Part shown: one piece after another, positions 17,730 through 26,177 of the stretch
How positions within the stretch are numbered: position 1 is the first letter of the stretch
Layout: the number at the start of each line of letters is the position of its first letter
Origin: Lignipirellula cremea
GTDB taxonomy: Bacteria > Planctomycetota > Planctomycetia > Pirellulales > Pirellulaceae
Assembly: GCF_007751035.1 (NCBI RefSeq)
Contig: NZ_CP036433.1
Span: 5,933,001 to 5,997,000, forward strand
Direction: 5' to 3'
DNA: 64,000 nucleotides
The notes under the pieces: model-generated
Told to the model about the DNA's origin: nothing
Seen by the model: the letters and a program-made list of their open reading frames with translations, nothing else
Databases searched by the model: none
Translations under genes and position numbers: made by a program

Positions 17730-18430
17730 GACGTCTCCCTCGCTAAACGATCAAGCACGGCCTGCATGTGTTGCTGCATCGCGTCAGCGGCGGCATCCGG
17801 ATTGTGTTCTCGAACTGCCCGCAGAATCGCCTTGTGCAGTTTCCGCCCCAACGCGTTTTCCCGCTGCGACGGCGTGGTGCGAACCATCTGCGTGAGGACG
17901 AATTCGTAGATCACCTCGATCATGTTCTGCATCAGCGGATTGCCCGCGATATCAATCAACTTGCGATGGAAGGCAAAGTCCAGTTCGAGTGCTTCCGCAT
18001 AGGGCAAGTCCTCATCGTCGAGCTGCTTCAACAAAGCGGCAAGCTCGGCAACGTCGTCAACGGTGGCCAGTTCCGCGGCCTGCCGCGCAGCCTGTACTTC
18101 CATCGCCGTCCGCAGTTCGGCATAAGAGCGAAGTTCCTGCGGCGAAATCGTCACTGCGGATCGCAACAGCCGCACACAGTTGGTCAGACTGGTCCGATTC
18201 CCGACGAACGTGCCGCGTCCCCGCTGGATATCGAACAGCCCCATGCTCTGCAGTCGGGCCAACGCCTCGCGCAACACCGGACGACTCACCTTGAGCTGCT
18301 CGACGAGTTCATGCTCACCAGGGAGCCGCTCACCCGCTGACAAATTCTGGTCTTTGATGACCCCAGCAATCCGCCAGATCCGCCGTCGTCTGCCGTTCAA
18401 TTGCTTCAATCTGCATGAGCTCTTCTCCAC
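17726..18430 (-). CDS. GntR-family (FadR/FCD) regulator, N-terminus probably frameshifted
   Basis: 234 residues if started at GTG 18430. Winged-helix DNA-binding domain with AGERLPGEHELVEQLKVSRPVLREALARL and GRGTFVG, then an all-helical FCD ligand domain with LDFAFHRKLIDIAGNPLMQ and LGRKLHKAILRAVREHNPDAAADAM carrying metal-ligand-type residues. A better start, ATG 18416-18414, sits 8 nt after GGAG and reads MQIEAIERQTTADLAD, which looks like the real N-terminus, but that frame stops after 28 codons. Restoring one 5-bp CGGAT unit near 18367-18371 would join it to the GntR frame (DLADRIAGVIKDQN). The gene is therefore probably damaged, or is now translated from the weak GTG. Two palindromic operators lie upstream. 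Confidence 0.8.
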   Translation of the reverse strand: MEKSSCRLKQLNGRRRRIWRIAGVIKDQNLSAGERLPGEHELVEQLKVSRPVLREALARLQSMGLFDIQRGRGTFVGNRTSLTNCVRLLRSAVTISPQELRSYAELRTAMEVQAARQAAELATVDDVAELAALLKQLDDEDLPYAEALELDFAFHRKLIDIAGNPLMQNMIEVIYEFVLTQMVRTTPSQRENALGRKLHKAILRAVREHNPDAAADAMQQHMQAVLDRLARETS

Positions 18431-18437
18431 AACCGCA

Positions 18438-18493
18438 GTGTCAACATGTCGGACATGGTAGCAGGAGCAGCAGTGGTGTCAACCTGTCAGACA
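18438..18493. promoter_or_regulatory. Paired TGTCnGACA operators of the GntR regulator
   Basis: Two near-identical 18-bp copies, GTGTCAACATGTCGGACA (18438-18455) and GTGTCAACCTGTCAGACA (18476-18493). Each contains a perfect TGTC-N-GACA palindrome, and the centres are 38 bp apart. FadR/FCD regulators typically bind short palindromes of this type, often in their own promoters. The sites lie directly upstream of the regulator's start, fitting autoregulation. Confidence 0.72.
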
Positions 18494-18942
18494 CGTTAGC
18501 GCTGCCGGGAAAGCCCTAAAGCGGGAAAGAACAGATTCCTCGTCAGCGGCATGGCAAGATTCAATCTCAGAATTACCCGCTGCGGGTCGAGTCTGGGAAA
18601 ACCATCCGGATGAGTGGGCTCTGTCGAGGAGCACGTTTGACAGTCCGACCTCGTCGCCAGTCGCTAAGGCAACCTGACCCCAGCCTCAGGCAATCGAGGC
18701 GGTTTGATCGTCTTTGAATCAGGTCAGATGAAAGGTCACCGCTAACGTTGCGGCATGGCGGCAGCGCTGACTAAGGAGCAATCGCAGTTCCGGAACCGAG
18801 CCAGCAGGCCTTCACTCGGTGTAGCAAAGTGTAGTTAACATTTCTGATTTTCCCTGAATTCGCCTGAGACAACCGCGATCCAAAATCTTAGAAAACCCAA
18901 AAAACAGAGCTTTTCTCAGCGATTCTCGCCAATTGCCCAATC
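18494..18942. other. Gene-free stretch
   Basis: About 450 bp with no convincing coding sequence. It should hold the promoter of the GntR operon at its left end, and at its right end whatever followed the sulfatase stub. I found no terminator or long repeat. Confidence 0.5.
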
Positions 18943-19128
18943 TCACTGACCGTTGTCGTCGGCCATGATCAGTACGAAATTGGGGACGCCTGACGGATCG
19001 GCGGCGGAGGCAATGCTTCCGCCAGCGAGGAGTGCGATCCATGCGAACGCTGCCAGGAGGATCGTTGCGATTCGGTGCGGCGATCGGGCCAGCAGACCCG
19101 GAGGAGACGTGTTCGGCGCGGCGTGCAT
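18943..19128 (-). pseudogene. Sulfatase N-terminal stub
   Basis: 61 codons: a signal sequence (IATILLAAFAWIALLAGGSIASA) followed by VPNFVLIMADDNGQ and TGA. PNxVLIMADD is the invariant first strand of arylsulfatases and holds the first metal-binding aspartates. A sulfatase needs 400 or more further residues and the CxPSR motif, which are absent in all frames downstream. The gene was cut 12 residues into the mature domain. It lies downstream of the locus C DUF1552 gene on the same strand. Confidence 0.8.
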
Positions 19129-19347
19129 GGGGATTCCTTGGTGTCAAACCTGGGGCGGACGAGTAGCTCCTCCCCAGTATCAGGCGGACTCGCCTGCCGG
19201 TCAACTTTGCGGAACCAGGAAAACAGCGCCAAGCGCAGGGGTTACCCTGGCCAGGGATGCGTACCGATGACCGACTTCCAGCCGCTCGGCCAGCAAAGCG
19301 GCGGGCGGCGCTGTTCGATAGAAAGAGCAACGCAGATTACCTGGTTT

Positions 19348-19420
19348 GACGCATCACGAACCGATGAGACGCATCACGAATAGCCGCATTGCTAACCAAT
19401 GGGACGCATCGCTAACCGAT
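19348..19420. repeat. Three short direct repeats at the end of locus C
   Basis: GACGCATCACGAACCGAT (19348), GACGCATCACGAATAGCC (19368) and GACGCATCGCTAACCGAT (19403) are imperfect copies. A related GACGCACCACTAACC occurs at 53838-53852, also just after the 3' end of a minus-strand gene. Function unknown. Confidence 0.55.
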
Positions 19421-20788
19421 TTCAGTGATGTCGCTGGTGCTGTCGCCGAACTTCTCGGCAGGCACGTCCATTTTCTGGACCATGGTGAGCAGCAGGTTGC
19501 TGAGTCGGGCGTTGGAGTTCACCGGCTGGTTGCAGATGGCGTAGTGCTTGCCCGCGTTTTCGAGATCATAGGCGTAGCCTTCCGGCTTGCCGAGGGCGTT
19601 ATAGTCGACATGCTGGCCGTGCCGGATACAAAGGGCTTTTCCGCCGGCGAACAGAATCGGCAGGTTGGCGTTGCCGTGGCCGTGCCCGTAGGCCATACCG
19701 CTGCCGTACAGGCACATGGTGCTGTCGAGCAGCGGGCCGTCCGCGTCCTGCACTTCGGCCAGTCGATCGAGGAAGTAGGCGAATTGCTGAATGTTAAAAG
19801 TATCGCTGGCCGTAAGGTCGCGCATCATCCGCTCATTGCCGTTGTGATGCGACAGGCCGTGCCGCGCCTGGATGCCGATCTCCGGGATGGCCGGGCCGCC
19901 GTTTTCGTAACCGGTGCAGAAGGTGGCGACGCGGGTCTGATCGGTCTGGAAGGCGAGCACCATGATGTCGTACATGGTGCGGAGATACTCGCCAAACTGT
20001 TCCACAGAGACGTTGCGATCGAGCTTGCTCTTGTCGGCGGAATCGATCGTCGGCCGCGGCGTATCGAGCCAGACATTGGCGCGCTGGGTGCGAATCTCCA
20101 CTTCGCGAACCGAGGTAAGGTACTGATCCAGTCGCCCTCGATCCGCCTGGCCGAGCTTGCCGCCGACGGACCTGGCTTCTTCCAGGACGGCGTCGAGGAT
20201 GCTGGCCTGACGCTCGTATCCGCGTCGCTGTTCCGTCGCGCCGCCGGGCGATTCTTCGAAGAGTTCCCGGAAAACGACCGAAGGATTTTTCTGGGCAGGC
20301 AGATGAATGCCGTCGACGTTCACCGCAAGTCCGCCGCGTTCCGCCGATAATTCAATTGAAGAAAATCGGGTATGCGGGGACGTCGACTGCGCCATGAGCT
20401 GGTCGGCCGAGATGGTATTGCGCTCGGCAGGCCCAATCTTCGCCCCGGTCAGCCAGATCTCAATGCCGCTGTGGTGTTTGCCGACGCCGTGCGGATGATG
20501 CAGGCCGCTAAAGGGGGTGATATGGTCCCGATGCCTGGCGAGCGGGGCCAGCGACTTGGAGAATTCGTAGTCCTTGCCAGCGGTGGTGATCTGGTAGTCC
20601 AGAGTGTTCACGCCGTTGGGCAGATACATAAATGCGCTGCGTTTTACCCGCGGCGAGGCTCCGGCCGCCGAGGCGAGAGGCGTCATACAATCCAACAACG
20701 GCAGGGCCAGCGAAACGCCGATCCCCCGGAGAACGTGGCGCCGGTCGAGCAGCCAGCTTTGCGAACGGGTCGAGCTCATGAAATGCAT
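19412..20788 (-). CDS. DUF1552 (HXXSHH) family protein, canonical type
   Basis: 458 residues from ATG 20788; the ATG at 20779 (MSSTRSQ) is better placed 9 nt behind CCTGGAG and is my preferred start. Twin-arginine-like leader LDRRHVLRGIGVSLALPLL. It carries the family's signature as HGLSHHNG near residue 298, plus FMYLPNGVN, DQYLTSVREVE and YGSGMAYGHGHGNANLPILFAGG. It is the last gene of a minus-strand operon after a DUF1592-type cytochrome protein and an exported unknown protein. DUF1552 and DUF1592 proteins are regular partners in planctomycetes. Exported; biochemical role unknown. Confidence 0.93.
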   Translation of the reverse strand: MHFMSSTRSQSWLLDRRHVLRGIGVSLALPLLDCMTPLASAAGASPRVKRSAFMYLPNGVNTLDYQITTAGKDYEFSKSLAPLARHRDHITPFSGLHHPHGVGKHHSGIEIWLTGAKIGPAERNTISADQLMAQSTSPHTRFSSIELSAERGGLAVNVDGIHLPAQKNPSVVFRELFEESPGGATEQRRGYERQASILDAVLEEARSVGGKLGQADRGRLDQYLTSVREVEIRTQRANVWLDTPRPTIDSADKSKLDRNVSVEQFGEYLRTMYDIMVLAFQTDQTRVATFCTGYENGGPAIPEIGIQARHGLSHHNGNERMMRDLTASDTFNIQQFAYFLDRLAEVQDADGPLLDSTMCLYGSGMAYGHGHGNANLPILFAGGKALCIRHGQHVDYNALGKPEGYAYDLENAGKHYAICNQPVNSNARLSNLLLTMVQKMDVPAEKFGDSTSDITEIG

Positions 20789-20835
20789 CTCCAGGAAACA
20801 ATGCGGCTATGTGCGAAGCCGAATACTGAGTCAGG

Positions 20836-21945
20836 TTAATTCCGGATTCGTTCTTCGGGCGGTAATTTTGTGGCAGGAAAATCATTGGGTCGTAAACGGA
20901 CAATTCGACCGGGACGAAACCCTTCAAGCAGTTCCTCAATCGGCACACGAAGAGTCAGGCCGGAGTGTCCAAAGGGCGGCTCAGGGGTTGTCTTCACCTC
21001 GAGCAGCGGGCCGCTCTTCGAATCGTACGCATGCATGTAAGTCCGCAGGTTGGGTTCCGCAACGGCGATATGGATCCTGCTTGCCGATTTCACCTGCTCG
21101 TAAAGCGACGGGTCGCAGCCGTCAAAAAGGGTGACCGTGAGGACGCCCTTGCCGCCGCCCTGGTCTTCGACGTGCTCAATCCAACCGGGGAGCCAATGAT
21201 AGCGCAGGTACCGAATGTTGACCTGTCGCTGAAGTTCCGCAGCGGTGGATCGGCTCAATTCGTCCACCCACACGTCGGTGACGTGCATGCGTCCCATCCC
21301 CCAGTCCATCGCCCAGGTGAAGTTGAACTGCACCGTCTGACCGGGAGCCAGATCGGTGATACTGCCGATCTGCTTTCCCTTCCAGACACGCGTGCTTTCA
21401 TCATAGTTAAACATCTGCTTGCCAAGGGGACCATCTCCCTCCGCGGCGCCCGTCGAAACGACATGAAGTTTTCCCGGCTCGATCGACTCGATCTTCCACG
21501 CCTGCCCAAGACGCTCGTAAAAGCTGAAACTGTCTTCGAGCGTAATCGCGTGATCCTGCTGCTTGACATAAGCCCCCAGCCGCGGCCGTTTTTCATCGGC
21601 CGAGTAGCCCAAAGGGTAAACGCAGTAGGCGTGCAGCACCGTGCCGATGGGAATATCGCGAAGTTCGGCCGGGGCGCCATGGTAGCGAACCGTGGCGTAA
21701 GGCAGCAGGACAAACGGCTGGGAGTCGGACGAGTGGTACTTTTCCAGATCGCGGTTGCCGATGATTCGCAGCCTGCCGTGCCGGTTGATGGCGTCGATCT
21801 CGACCAGCTCTCCCGCATGGTACACGCCGACATTCGCCGGGGGGAACTCGCCCAGTTGCGGCACATATTCTGTGAGCGGGTCGGCGCCGAGAGCAGAGGG
21901 GACGACGCCGACCGCCATCCATAAAACAAGCGGAAGTAATTTCAT
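20836..21945 (-). CDS. Exported protein of unknown function in locus C
   Basis: 369 residues. Signal peptide MKLLPLVLWMAVGVVPSALGA. The mature part looks beta-rich, with several OB- or barrel-like stretches (GRLRIIGNRDLEKY, GTVLHAYCVYPLGYSADE, GQTVQFNFTWAMDWGMGRMH). I do not recognise a family. It starts 13 bp after the DUF1592-type gene and is followed after 47 bp by DUF1552, so it is embedded in the operon and probably acts with the two others outside the cytoplasm. No equivalent is present in locus D. Confidence 0.85.
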   Translation of the reverse strand: MKLLPLVLWMAVGVVPSALGADPLTEYVPQLGEFPPANVGVYHAGELVEIDAINRHGRLRIIGNRDLEKYHSSDSQPFVLLPYATVRYHGAPAELRDIPIGTVLHAYCVYPLGYSADEKRPRLGAYVKQQDHAITLEDSFSFYERLGQAWKIESIEPGKLHVVSTGAAEGDGPLGKQMFNYDESTRVWKGKQIGSITDLAPGQTVQFNFTWAMDWGMGRMHVTDVWVDELSRSTAAELQRQVNIRYLRYHWLPGWIEHVEDQGGGKGVLTVTLFDGCDPSLYEQVKSASRIHIAVAEPNLRTYMHAYDSKSGPLLEVKTTPEPPFGHSGLTLRVPIEELLEGFRPGRIVRLRPNDFPATKLPPEERIRN

Positions 21946-21958
21946 AAACGGCGTCTCG

Positions 21959-24451
21959 TTAGCGCTGCAGGAACAGGTCGGAAGTCACAAAATTTTCAAG
22001 GACGGTCCGCAGCCGATAGTCGTCGGCCTTGCTCGCCTTGGCGATGGCCTGGATGCGAGGGGCGTCGTCCACCGTCATGGCGCGGCGGAGTGCGAACGTG
22101 GCCAGTTGACCGACGAACGCCTCGGCGAAGCGGTCCAGATCCGCAGCGAGGAGGGCCTTGAACTCATCAGGGCCGGCGAACGCCTGTCCGTCGGGCAGCA
22201 CGCCGGCTGCGTTCACCGGGGGATTCTCCCCTTTCCCGCCATCGACCCGTTCCACGGTGCGCCAGGCGCCGACCGCGTCGTAGTGATCGAAGGCAAAGCC
22301 CAGTGGGTCAATTCCACGATGGCACGATGCGCACACGGCCTGGGTGGCGTGGGCTTCGACCTGCTGGCGGATGGTCGCTTTCGGTTCATTCAGCGGCGTG
22401 GGAACCAGCGGCTCCACGTTCGGCGGCGGAGGCGGTGGCGTGCGACCGTAGATCGCCTCGGACACCCAGACGCCTCGGTGTACGGGACGATGCCGTGAAC
22501 CATCGGAGGTCAACGACAGGATCGACGCTTGCGTCAGCAGCCCGCCGCGATGATCCTGGGGGCGAAGTTTCACCTTTTGAAAGCCAGGCGCCGCCGGCGT
22601 CGGCAGGCCGTAGTGCCGGGCGAGCCGCTCGTTGGCAATCGTCCAGTCCGAGACCAGAAACTCTCGCAAGGAGCGATTCTCGTCGAGCATCGTGCGAAAA
22701 TACGCTTTCGTTTCCAGCACCATACTCCGTTCGAGCCAGGCGTCATAATCGGGATAGAGCTGCGGGTCCGGCGCGACGGCGCCGACGCGATGCAACTGCA
22801 GCCATTGCTGCGGAAAGGCGTCGGTGAAACGCTCGATCTTCTCGTCCGCGAGCATTCTCGCAAACTGGGTGCGGAGGACCGAATGATCGCGGAGCTTGCC
22901 GTCGGCCGCCGCGGCGAAGAGCGCCTCGTCCGGCATGGACCCCCAGAGAAGATAGGACAAACGCGTCGCCAGCTCCCAGTCATTCACCTGTTCCCGGTGT
23001 TCGTCTGCGGAGCCTTCCTCGATATAGAAGAAGCTCTTCGAGGTAAGAATGCCGACGAGCGCCGCTCGATACGCGGCAGCGGACGACGCGCCCACGGCCA
23101 GTTCGCTCTCCAGGACTCGAACATAGGGGGCCAGCTCCGTATCCGTTGCAGGGCGGCGCCAGGCGCGCGAGGCAAAACGCTGAAGCGTCGCCGTGGCCTC
23201 CTGCATATTCAGCGGTTCAGGCGACGGCGGCGGGGTAATCGGTTTTCCCTTGACCATCGGCGGCAGCGAAACGGCCAGCGAGCTCGGCCAGGCATGCTCG
23301 CGTTTCTGGCGAACGTCGTCGCTTACCAGCGGGCCTTCCCACTCGACCTTGTCCAAAATCAACAAGGGATAAATGGCTTGCCGTTTGTCGTCGAACAGCT
23401 TGTAGCCCACCGGGTTCAGGTGACCCACTTCCCGCGAACTGGTAAAGACGTTGTTCCGGTTATTCAGCCCGCCAGCTGCGATGTTCCCTTCCCCGTTGGG
23501 GCCGCCAGGGAAGCCGGGCATATTGTTCCATAAGGCGTAGCTGCCGGCCGAAAGTGACTGCGTCCACTCCAGGGTAAGCGGTTCCTCCTCCGGCGCGACG
23601 ATGTCTGCATCGTAGACGTGCGTTCTTAACTGGGTGTTCCAGATCGTGAGGTGCGGAGCCCGGCCGCCGGCAGGACGCACGCCGCTCAAACGCAGTCGCA
23701 GACGATAAGCCCCCGGCTTGTCGATCAGGATCGAGCCGCTCCCGGGGCGCTCGGTTCCCACGCGGCGGTTCGGCCAAAGCAGCGTTCGCACTGGGCCCTC
23801 CAGGCCATGCTCCTCTAGCCAGCGCTCTTTCCCTTTCGTCGGATCGACCTCCGACAGTTTGGCGCCTTCCCCTTGTTCGGGAAAAGCGGAGCCGACGACT
23901 TGCTCGGCCGCCTTGAGGTAACGCTCAATGTGCGACGGCGACAGCGTAAGTTGGGCGCCAATGCGATCAAAACCGCGCCAGCGCGGATCCTCGTTCAATG
24001 CGCCAGGCGCCAGCGGGTCGTAATGCACGCCGAGCAGGTCTTGAACAGTATTGGCGTATTCTTCGCGACTGAGCCGGTAGTAAGCCACGGGCCCGCGCTT
24101 CGCCAGGCGGGCCGCTTCGCCTTCCGCGAGGCGGGCCGAGATAAACTCGACCACCTTGGCGAGTTCGTCCGGCTTGGGCTGAGGCTGCCTCCGCGGCGGC
24201 ATCTCTCCCGTGTTCATCCGGAAGACGACCTCGCTCCAGCTCAGGGCGTCGGCATGCGAAGTGAATGCCCCGCCCAGCGTATCCAGGCGGAAATCTCCCT
24301 CCTGGACGTTGCCGTCATGGCATCGGACACAATAGGTTTTCAAGAAGGGAGCAACGACCGCATCGAACGTGTCCGGCGCCGCAGCCTGCGCGAGTTCCGC
24401 CCCTGCCGCTGCCATCAGGAACGCAGCCACCAAACGCCAGACCATTGTCAT
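21959..24451 (-). CDS. PSCyt-DUF1587-1595-1592-1588-1585 exported protein
   Basis: 830 residues. Signal peptide MVWRLVAAFLMAAAGAELAQA. N-terminal cytochrome-like domain with TYCVRCHDGNVQEGDFRLD (CxxCH at 41-45) and EMPPRRQPQP. DUF1587 follows with YYRLSREEYANTVQDLLGV. A ligand-binding-like beta region (about 220-340) precedes DUF1595/1592 with ATRLSYLLWGSMPDEALFAAA and NERLARHYGLP. DUF1588 has HRGGLLTQASILSLTSDG and CASCHRGIDPLGFAFDHYDAVG, a second haem-type motif. DUF1585 ends in FALRRAMTVDD and VTSDLFLQR. This is the full canonical architecture, paired with DUF1552 downstream. It presumably transfers electrons or binds a substrate in the periplasm; not known. Confidence 0.93.
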   Translation of the reverse strand: MTMVWRLVAAFLMAAAGAELAQAAAPDTFDAVVAPFLKTYCVRCHDGNVQEGDFRLDTLGGAFTSHADALSWSEVVFRMNTGEMPPRRQPQPKPDELAKVVEFISARLAEGEAARLAKRGPVAYYRLSREEYANTVQDLLGVHYDPLAPGALNEDPRWRGFDRIGAQLTLSPSHIERYLKAAEQVVGSAFPEQGEGAKLSEVDPTKGKERWLEEHGLEGPVRTLLWPNRRVGTERPGSGSILIDKPGAYRLRLRLSGVRPAGGRAPHLTIWNTQLRTHVYDADIVAPEEEPLTLEWTQSLSAGSYALWNNMPGFPGGPNGEGNIAAGGLNNRNNVFTSSREVGHLNPVGYKLFDDKRQAIYPLLILDKVEWEGPLVSDDVRQKREHAWPSSLAVSLPPMVKGKPITPPPSPEPLNMQEATATLQRFASRAWRRPATDTELAPYVRVLESELAVGASSAAAYRAALVGILTSKSFFYIEEGSADEHREQVNDWELATRLSYLLWGSMPDEALFAAAADGKLRDHSVLRTQFARMLADEKIERFTDAFPQQWLQLHRVGAVAPDPQLYPDYDAWLERSMVLETKAYFRTMLDENRSLREFLVSDWTIANERLARHYGLPTPAAPGFQKVKLRPQDHRGGLLTQASILSLTSDGSRHRPVHRGVWVSEAIYGRTPPPPPPNVEPLVPTPLNEPKATIRQQVEAHATQAVCASCHRGIDPLGFAFDHYDAVGAWRTVERVDGGKGENPPVNAAGVLPDGQAFAGPDEFKALLAADLDRFAEAFVGQLATFALRRAMTVDDAPRIQAIAKASKADDYRLRTVLENFVTSDLFLQR

Positions 24452-24885
24452 CTCCCCAGAAGCATATCAATCATCGCTCAAAGCGCCGTCGTGAGCAGGC
24501 GACCCACGCTGGTCGCGTACTCGCCGCCCAGGCAGTTTATTTGAGGCAATCGCGCCTCACAAGCGAGGAACCCATCGGAGGGGACCATTGCGTTTCCAGC
24601 GTTTGTCACTTTTTCTGGCAATCGGAGAGGTCATCTTGGCGTCCCTTACTAAAGCTCCCCCAAATAGGGCCACCCATATTTCACCGGAAGATCTCAAAAG
24701 AGACGAAACTGAGTTTTGCGACGCCACGGAATGGTCGCCGTCGCCTGACAGCCTTCGGCACGACGCCATCAGAAACACGGCAGAATCGAGGGTGGGGTTG
24801 CTGCACGACGGCCGACGGCAAGGCAGCGCGCACAGCGATCCGCATTCATTCGGGCCATGAAGAAAAAAGATATCGCCAGCTCAAA
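24452..24885. other. Intergenic region: locus C promoter and left end of RAYT element
   Basis: 434 bp upstream of the DUF1592-type gene. The right part holds one inverted-repeat end (24662-24681) of the RAYT element and its 3' flank. Open frames here have no protein-like features. No clear promoter boxes seen. Confidence 0.5.
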
Positions 24886-26025
24886 CTAACCAGCGAAACA
24901 TTCGCGGGCGGTTTGCATCCCGGCCAGCCAGCGTTTCCCCTGGCGTGCTGCTTCGGCGGCGAGCGTCGCAGGGGCGCCGGCGGCGCGGTGGAAGAGCTTG
25001 CGGAAGTTCTGGACCGTGTCCACCCAGAGGTCGGACGAGATCTGTAGCCGCTCCATAATCGGAGCCAGATCGGAAGGGATACTGCCGCGTTTCCCGCGAC
25101 GGATCTGCCGGCCGGTCCAGTCGAGCAGTTTCAAGTACGCCGTGAGATCCAGCGACAGATACCCGCGGTGCGAGGCCCGGCGTGCGGGTGCGGCGGTTGA
25201 GCGTTCGCTTTGCTCGTCCAGTTCGATCGGGCTGAGCCAGTCGTCGGTTGAGCGCTTCGAGTGTCGAGTTGTGCCACTCGTCGCCTTACGGGCCTCGATC
25301 CGCTCATAGCCCGACGTATGACGGCTCGTCTCCGGCGTGGCGGCGATGCCGGCTCGCACGGGGTTGAGATCGACGTAGACGCTGCATGCGAGCAACGCCG
25401 CTTCATCGAGGAGCGGCTGGCATTTGTAACGGCCTTCCCAGAAACGGCCGGTGCATTCATCCTCTTTATTGGCCCGCCGGGCGATCGGCTCGGCCAGGCA
25501 ACGCATGAACCAGGAAAGGCTCGACAACCGCTGCCGCCGTTCGGCCAGCACCTTGGAGTCGCACAGCAGCATGCCGAGTTCCGCTTCGGTCGGTTCGGCT
25601 GGCGAGCCGTCTTGCTCGCGACGCAGTGGAAACAGATTCCACCATCGCAGGGCGATATCGTCGTCGGACCACTCCGCCACCACATCCGGCCGGGTGCGCA
25701 GGATGACATGCAGATGGTTGCTCATCACGGCAAAGCCGAGCACCTCGACGCCGAACTCGCCTGCCAGAAACTCCATCCGCCGCTGAATCCACGCCCGCCG
25801 ATGGTCAAAATCCTGGCCCGACACCGGATCCCGCCCACACAAAAACGCCCGCCGCACACAGCGATTGACGCAATGGAACACGCCGACCGCCGATTCATCA
25901 ATCACTTCACGACGCGGAGTGCGGGCCATGACGGGACGCCTTGGAACTTATGGGGAAGGGGATAGAAAGATTCAAAGATAGCGAAACTGCGTCGAGCCGT
26001 CAATTAAATATGGATGGCCCCTATT
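24662..26025. mobile_element. RAYT transposase unit bounded by inverted repeats
   Basis: AAATAGGGCCACCCATATTT (24662-24681) and AAATATGGATGGCCCCTATT (26006-26025) are inverted copies of one another with one mismatch and one single-base gap. They bound about 1.36 kb containing a single Y1-type transposase gene. A CCCCC/GGGGG tract lies just outside each arm (24656-24660, 26041-26045). This looks like a RAYT gene with its own REP-like palindromes at both sides rather than a classical IS, since no target duplication is evident. Confidence 0.65.
24886..25929 (-). CDS. REP-associated tyrosine transposase-like protein (Y1/IS200 type)
   Basis: 347 residues. The Y1 transposase fold is shown by GVFHCVNRCVRRAFLCG at the N-terminus and by FAVMSNHLHVILRTRPD (HUH motif as HLH, near residue 71). 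The C-terminal VYVDLNPVRAGIA segment is typical of this family. The candidate catalytic tyrosine (CSVYVDLNP) is present. It is longer than most RAYTs because of a C-terminal extension after residue 230. RAYTs act on short palindromic sequences as single strands. The gene stands alone between locus C and the ABC-F gene. Confidence 0.85.
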   Translation of the reverse strand: MARTPRREVIDESAVGVFHCVNRCVRRAFLCGRDPVSGQDFDHRRAWIQRRMEFLAGEFGVEVLGFAVMSNHLHVILRTRPDVVAEWSDDDIALRWWNLFPLRREQDGSPAEPTEAELGMLLCDSKVLAERRQRLSSLSWFMRCLAEPIARRANKEDECTGRFWEGRYKCQPLLDEAALLACSVYVDLNPVRAGIAATPETSRHTSGYERIEARKATSGTTRHSKRSTDDWLSPIELDEQSERSTAAPARRASHRGYLSLDLTAYLKLLDWTGRQIRRGKRGSIPSDLAPIMERLQISSDLWVDTVQNFRKLFHRAAGAPATLAAEAARQGKRWLAGMQTARECFAG

Positions 26026-26177
26026 AAGCCAGGAAAGTTGGGGGAGGCGACCTTGACGGATGACGAGAAATAGCAGACAACGCCAGAGAATTGCGGCTAC
26101 ACAGCGGTTTCGTTTCAACGGCCGCACCCGTTTATCGCCGCAACGGCAACCCCATCGTCGCGTAGTGAAACACCCAA

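Noticed and set aside
18812-19330. 172-codon minus-strand frame over the sulfatase stub
   Set aside because: The sulfatase signature is in another frame; this one is arginine/serine-rich and has no domain.
19346-20350. 334-codon plus-strand frame
   Set aside because: Lies entirely opposite the DUF1552 gene of locus C and has no family features.
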